Below, piece by piece: positions 22,183-23,426 of a stretch of 23,426 nucleotides of DNA. The notes below the pieces were generated by a model that saw nothing but the letters and a program-made list of their open reading frames with translations, had not been told where the DNA came from and searched no databases. Source of the stretch: G020348385 sp964580235 (lineage in GTDB: Bacteria > Acidobacteriota > Aminicenantia > Aminicenantales > Aminicenantaceae); NCBI GenBank assembly GCA_964580235.1, contig CAZOJY010000048.1, forward strand, positions 1 to 23,426, in the 5' to 3' direction. The translations under genes and the position numbers were made by a program. The first letter of the stretch is position 1. Each line of letters starts with the position of its first letter.

Positions 22183-22341
22183 ATGTTTGACCAAAAGGAA
22201 AAACCCAAAAACCTGGAGCACGAAGTTGAGGATTTAAAGGAAGACTTGGATCTTTTAAGAAGGAGAGTTATTTCTCTTGAGGACGATATGAGGAGTGTAA
22301 AAGAAAAGTTGAGGAAAACGTCTTTTTCACCCGGGCTCTAG
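22183..22341 (+). CDS. Small coiled-coil protein downstream of bactofilin
   Basis: A 52-aa protein with a good ribosome site (AAGGAAGGA) upstream of its ATG. Residues L11, V15, L18, L22, L25, V29, L32, M36, V39 and L43 follow an unbroken 4-3 heptad pattern, with charged residues in between (EVEDLKEDLDLLRRRV). This predicts a single parallel or antiparallel coiled coil of about 33 residues. There is no membrane segment or known domain. Its position 19 bp after the bactofilin stop suggests a partner of that filament. The function is inference. Confidence 0.7.
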   Translation: MFDQKEKPKNLEHEVEDLKEDLDLLRRRVISLEDDMRSVKEKLRKTSFSPGL

Positions 22342-22364
22342 GAAATAACTTTTTCACACTCGTT

Positions 22365-22943
22365 ATGCAAGAGCTATCTCAAAAACGACCTGTCTTGGGA
22401 GGGGCCCTCTGTGTCGATCTAGAAAAGGAATACGATCCCTATCAGAGAAGATTATGAGGAATAACAAAAATCCAGATGCCCGGTTTGCAGAGGCATTCGA
22501 AAAGGCCGGATTCGAGACCATGTTCGTGTACTGGCCGTTCATGAAGGATTTTCCATCCATTCCTTGGAGGACTATTTAGCTTTTGCAAATCACTTCTTCC
22601 AGAAATTCTTGGATCATAATGTCGTTTGCATTAAAAACTCGATGGCCTTTGGTCACACTCTTTTTTATGAAGATGTTCCCTGCGAATTAGCCAGCACTCT
22701 TTTCGCTCGCGATTCTTCCACACTCACACAGGAAGAGTTAAAAGTGCTGGAAGATTTTATGTTCCATCGGAGCGGCGCATTTCCCTTGATAGGAGAATTT
22801 GCCGCCTATGTAAAAATGTCCCCAAACGTATGGAAAGCGGCCTTCTGGCCGAATACGTTGCCTAAGACATCGCGCGCAAAATCTTCCGCGGCAACGCCAT
22901 TCAAACTTTCAATCTCCAAGAGAAGCTAAATATAAAGGAATAA
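22365..22943 (+). pseudogene. Decayed metal-dependent amidohydrolase (TIM-barrel, COG2159-like)
   Basis: Pieces of one hydrolase are found in two frames. The first (frame of 22365) is broken by TGA at 22455-22457 and continues with NPDARFAEAFEKAGFE. Near 22515-22560 the reading shifts frame to VHEGFSIHSLEDYLAFANHFF and on to KVLEDFMFH. After this point an internal deletion joins to SGAFPLIGEFAAYVKMSPNVW. From 22830 the frame returns to the first: MESGLLAEYVA, then a TAA at 22863-22865, then DIARKIFRGNAIQTFNLQEK to the final stop at 22943. The last part matches the C-terminal helices of amidohydrolases. Two internal stops, two frame changes and at least one large deletion make it non-functional. 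Family assignment is from memory of the pattern. Confidence 0.65.
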
Positions 22944-23030
22944 GCGAGATGAGCATCCACATCTATCTGATTCAAATGGACATCTCCAGAAGCAACATCA
23001 TTCAAGAGTCAAGTCCATCTCAATCTAAAA

Positions 23031-23059
23031 TTGACTCCATTCTCATTCCTTGATATTCT
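23031..23059 (+). promoter_or_regulatory. Promoter of the Ser/Thr kinase gene
   Basis: TTGACT (23031-23036), 17 bp, TATTCT (23054-23059). The leader of about 29 nt carries AAGGG 7 nt before the ATG. Confidence 0.4.
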
Positions 23060-23094
23060 TTCTCCGTCCAGAATGGGAATATAAGGGTACATCA

Positions 23095-23426
23095 ATGTCA
23101 GTTATATGCCCCAATTGTCAAACTAACAACCCTGACACCAAACGATTTTGCGGTGATTGCGGAACACCACTTTCCACATCAGCGGAAACTTCTCCCTCCA
23201 TGACTAAGACCTTTGAAGCTCCCATGAAACGATTGGGATTAGCCTCTCTTTTTGCAAAGAGATATGAGATCCTTGAAGAACTGGGCAGAGGAGGTATGGG
23301 AGAAGTTTATAGGGTAAAGGATAAGAAATTAAATGAAGAAATAGCATTAAAAGTTTTAAAACCTGAAATAGCTGCTGATAAAGGGATAATAGAACGCTTC
23401 AAAAATGAGCTGAAGCTAGCCCGAAA
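23095..23426 (+). CDS. Zinc-ribbon Ser/Thr protein kinase (5' part, truncated by window end)
   Basis: The first 110 residues of a Hanks-type serine/threonine kinase. An N-terminal zinc ribbon has C5 and C8 (CPNC), then C19 and C22 (CGDC). A short linker leads to the kinase domain at about residue 55: YEILEELGRGGMGEVYRV is the glycine-rich ATP loop, and IALKVLKPEI contains the conserved ATP-binding lysine. The catalytic loop and any C-terminal domain lie beyond the window. A zinc ribbon fused to such a kinase is common in Acidobacteriota-type genomes. The ATG is supported by an AAGGG ribosome site. Partners and substrate cannot be told from this part. Confidence 0.93.
   Translation, partial: MSVICPNCQTNNPDTKRFCGDCGTPLSTSAETSPSMTKTFEAPMKRLGLASLFAKRYEILEELGRGGMGEVYRVKDKKLNEEIALKVLKPEIAADKGIIERFKNELKLAR

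Noticed and set aside
1..23426. tRNA, rRNA, insertion sequences or attachment sites
   Set aside because: No cloverleaf, rRNA motif, transposase or integrase domain, or terminal duplication was recognised on either strand.

Overview
This window reads as a moderate-GC, Gram-negative-type, probably anaerobic bacterium with a didermic envelope. Supporting signs are a lipoprotein signal peptide, FtsEX, RodZ, bactofilin, a type IV pilus minor-pilin operon, and a rubredoxin/desulforedoxin redox operon typical of anaerobes. The truncated zinc-ribbon plus Ser/Thr kinase at the right edge and the overall gene style recall Acidobacteriota or Candidatus Aminicenantes. That placement is an inference from memory of those families, not a measured result. 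No rRNA, tRNA, CRISPR array or intact mobile element was seen.

Layout. (1) 1-2027, minus strand: a four-gene redox operon (desulforedoxin-like, ferritin-like diiron protein, rubredoxin, FAD/NADH rubredoxin-reductase-like) behind a good sigma70-type promoter. The desulforedoxin-like and rubredoxin genes are 39 and 54 aa long. (2) 2210-2754: two small membrane proteins. (3) 2929-4490: ftsE-ftsX, convergent with endonuclease V (nfi). (4) 5266-9579: rodZ followed tightly by an NtrY-like sensor kinase and an NtrX-like regulator that lacks the sigma54-contact loop. (5) 9751-13358: an AGCS amino-acid/sodium symporter, an MgtE Mg transporter and recO. (6) 13359-13954: two same-frame ORFs split by one stop, possibly a broken gene. 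(7) 13955-15739, minus: a polytopic GT39-type glycosyltransferase with C-terminal TPRs. (8) 15740-16384: a possible decayed flavin-reductase-like fragment, then a near-perfect consensus promoter. (9) 16385-18169: a YtcJ-like amidohydrolase lipoprotein. (10) 18180-18373: two direct copies of a palindrome-bounded element of about 67 nt. (11) 18452-21533, minus: a minor-pilin operon in the order pilV-, pilW-, pilX-, fimT/gspH-like, divergent from (12) a bactofilin gene and a 52-aa coiled-coil protein at 21762-22341. (13) 22365-22943: a clear pseudogene of a metal-dependent amidohydrolase. (14) 23095-end: a truncated Ser/Thr kinase.

How the genes relate. Envelope and cell-shape functions dominate (FtsEX, RodZ, bactofilin, pilins, GT39). 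The redox operon forms a plausible NADH to FAD reductase to rubredoxin to diiron protein chain that would remove peroxide or oxygen. Several promoters have a -10 element only 8-13 nt before the start codon (2210, ftsE, rodZ), so these mRNAs are probably leaderless or nearly so. Others (nfi, redox operon, amidohydrolase, kinase) use Shine-Dalgarno leaders.
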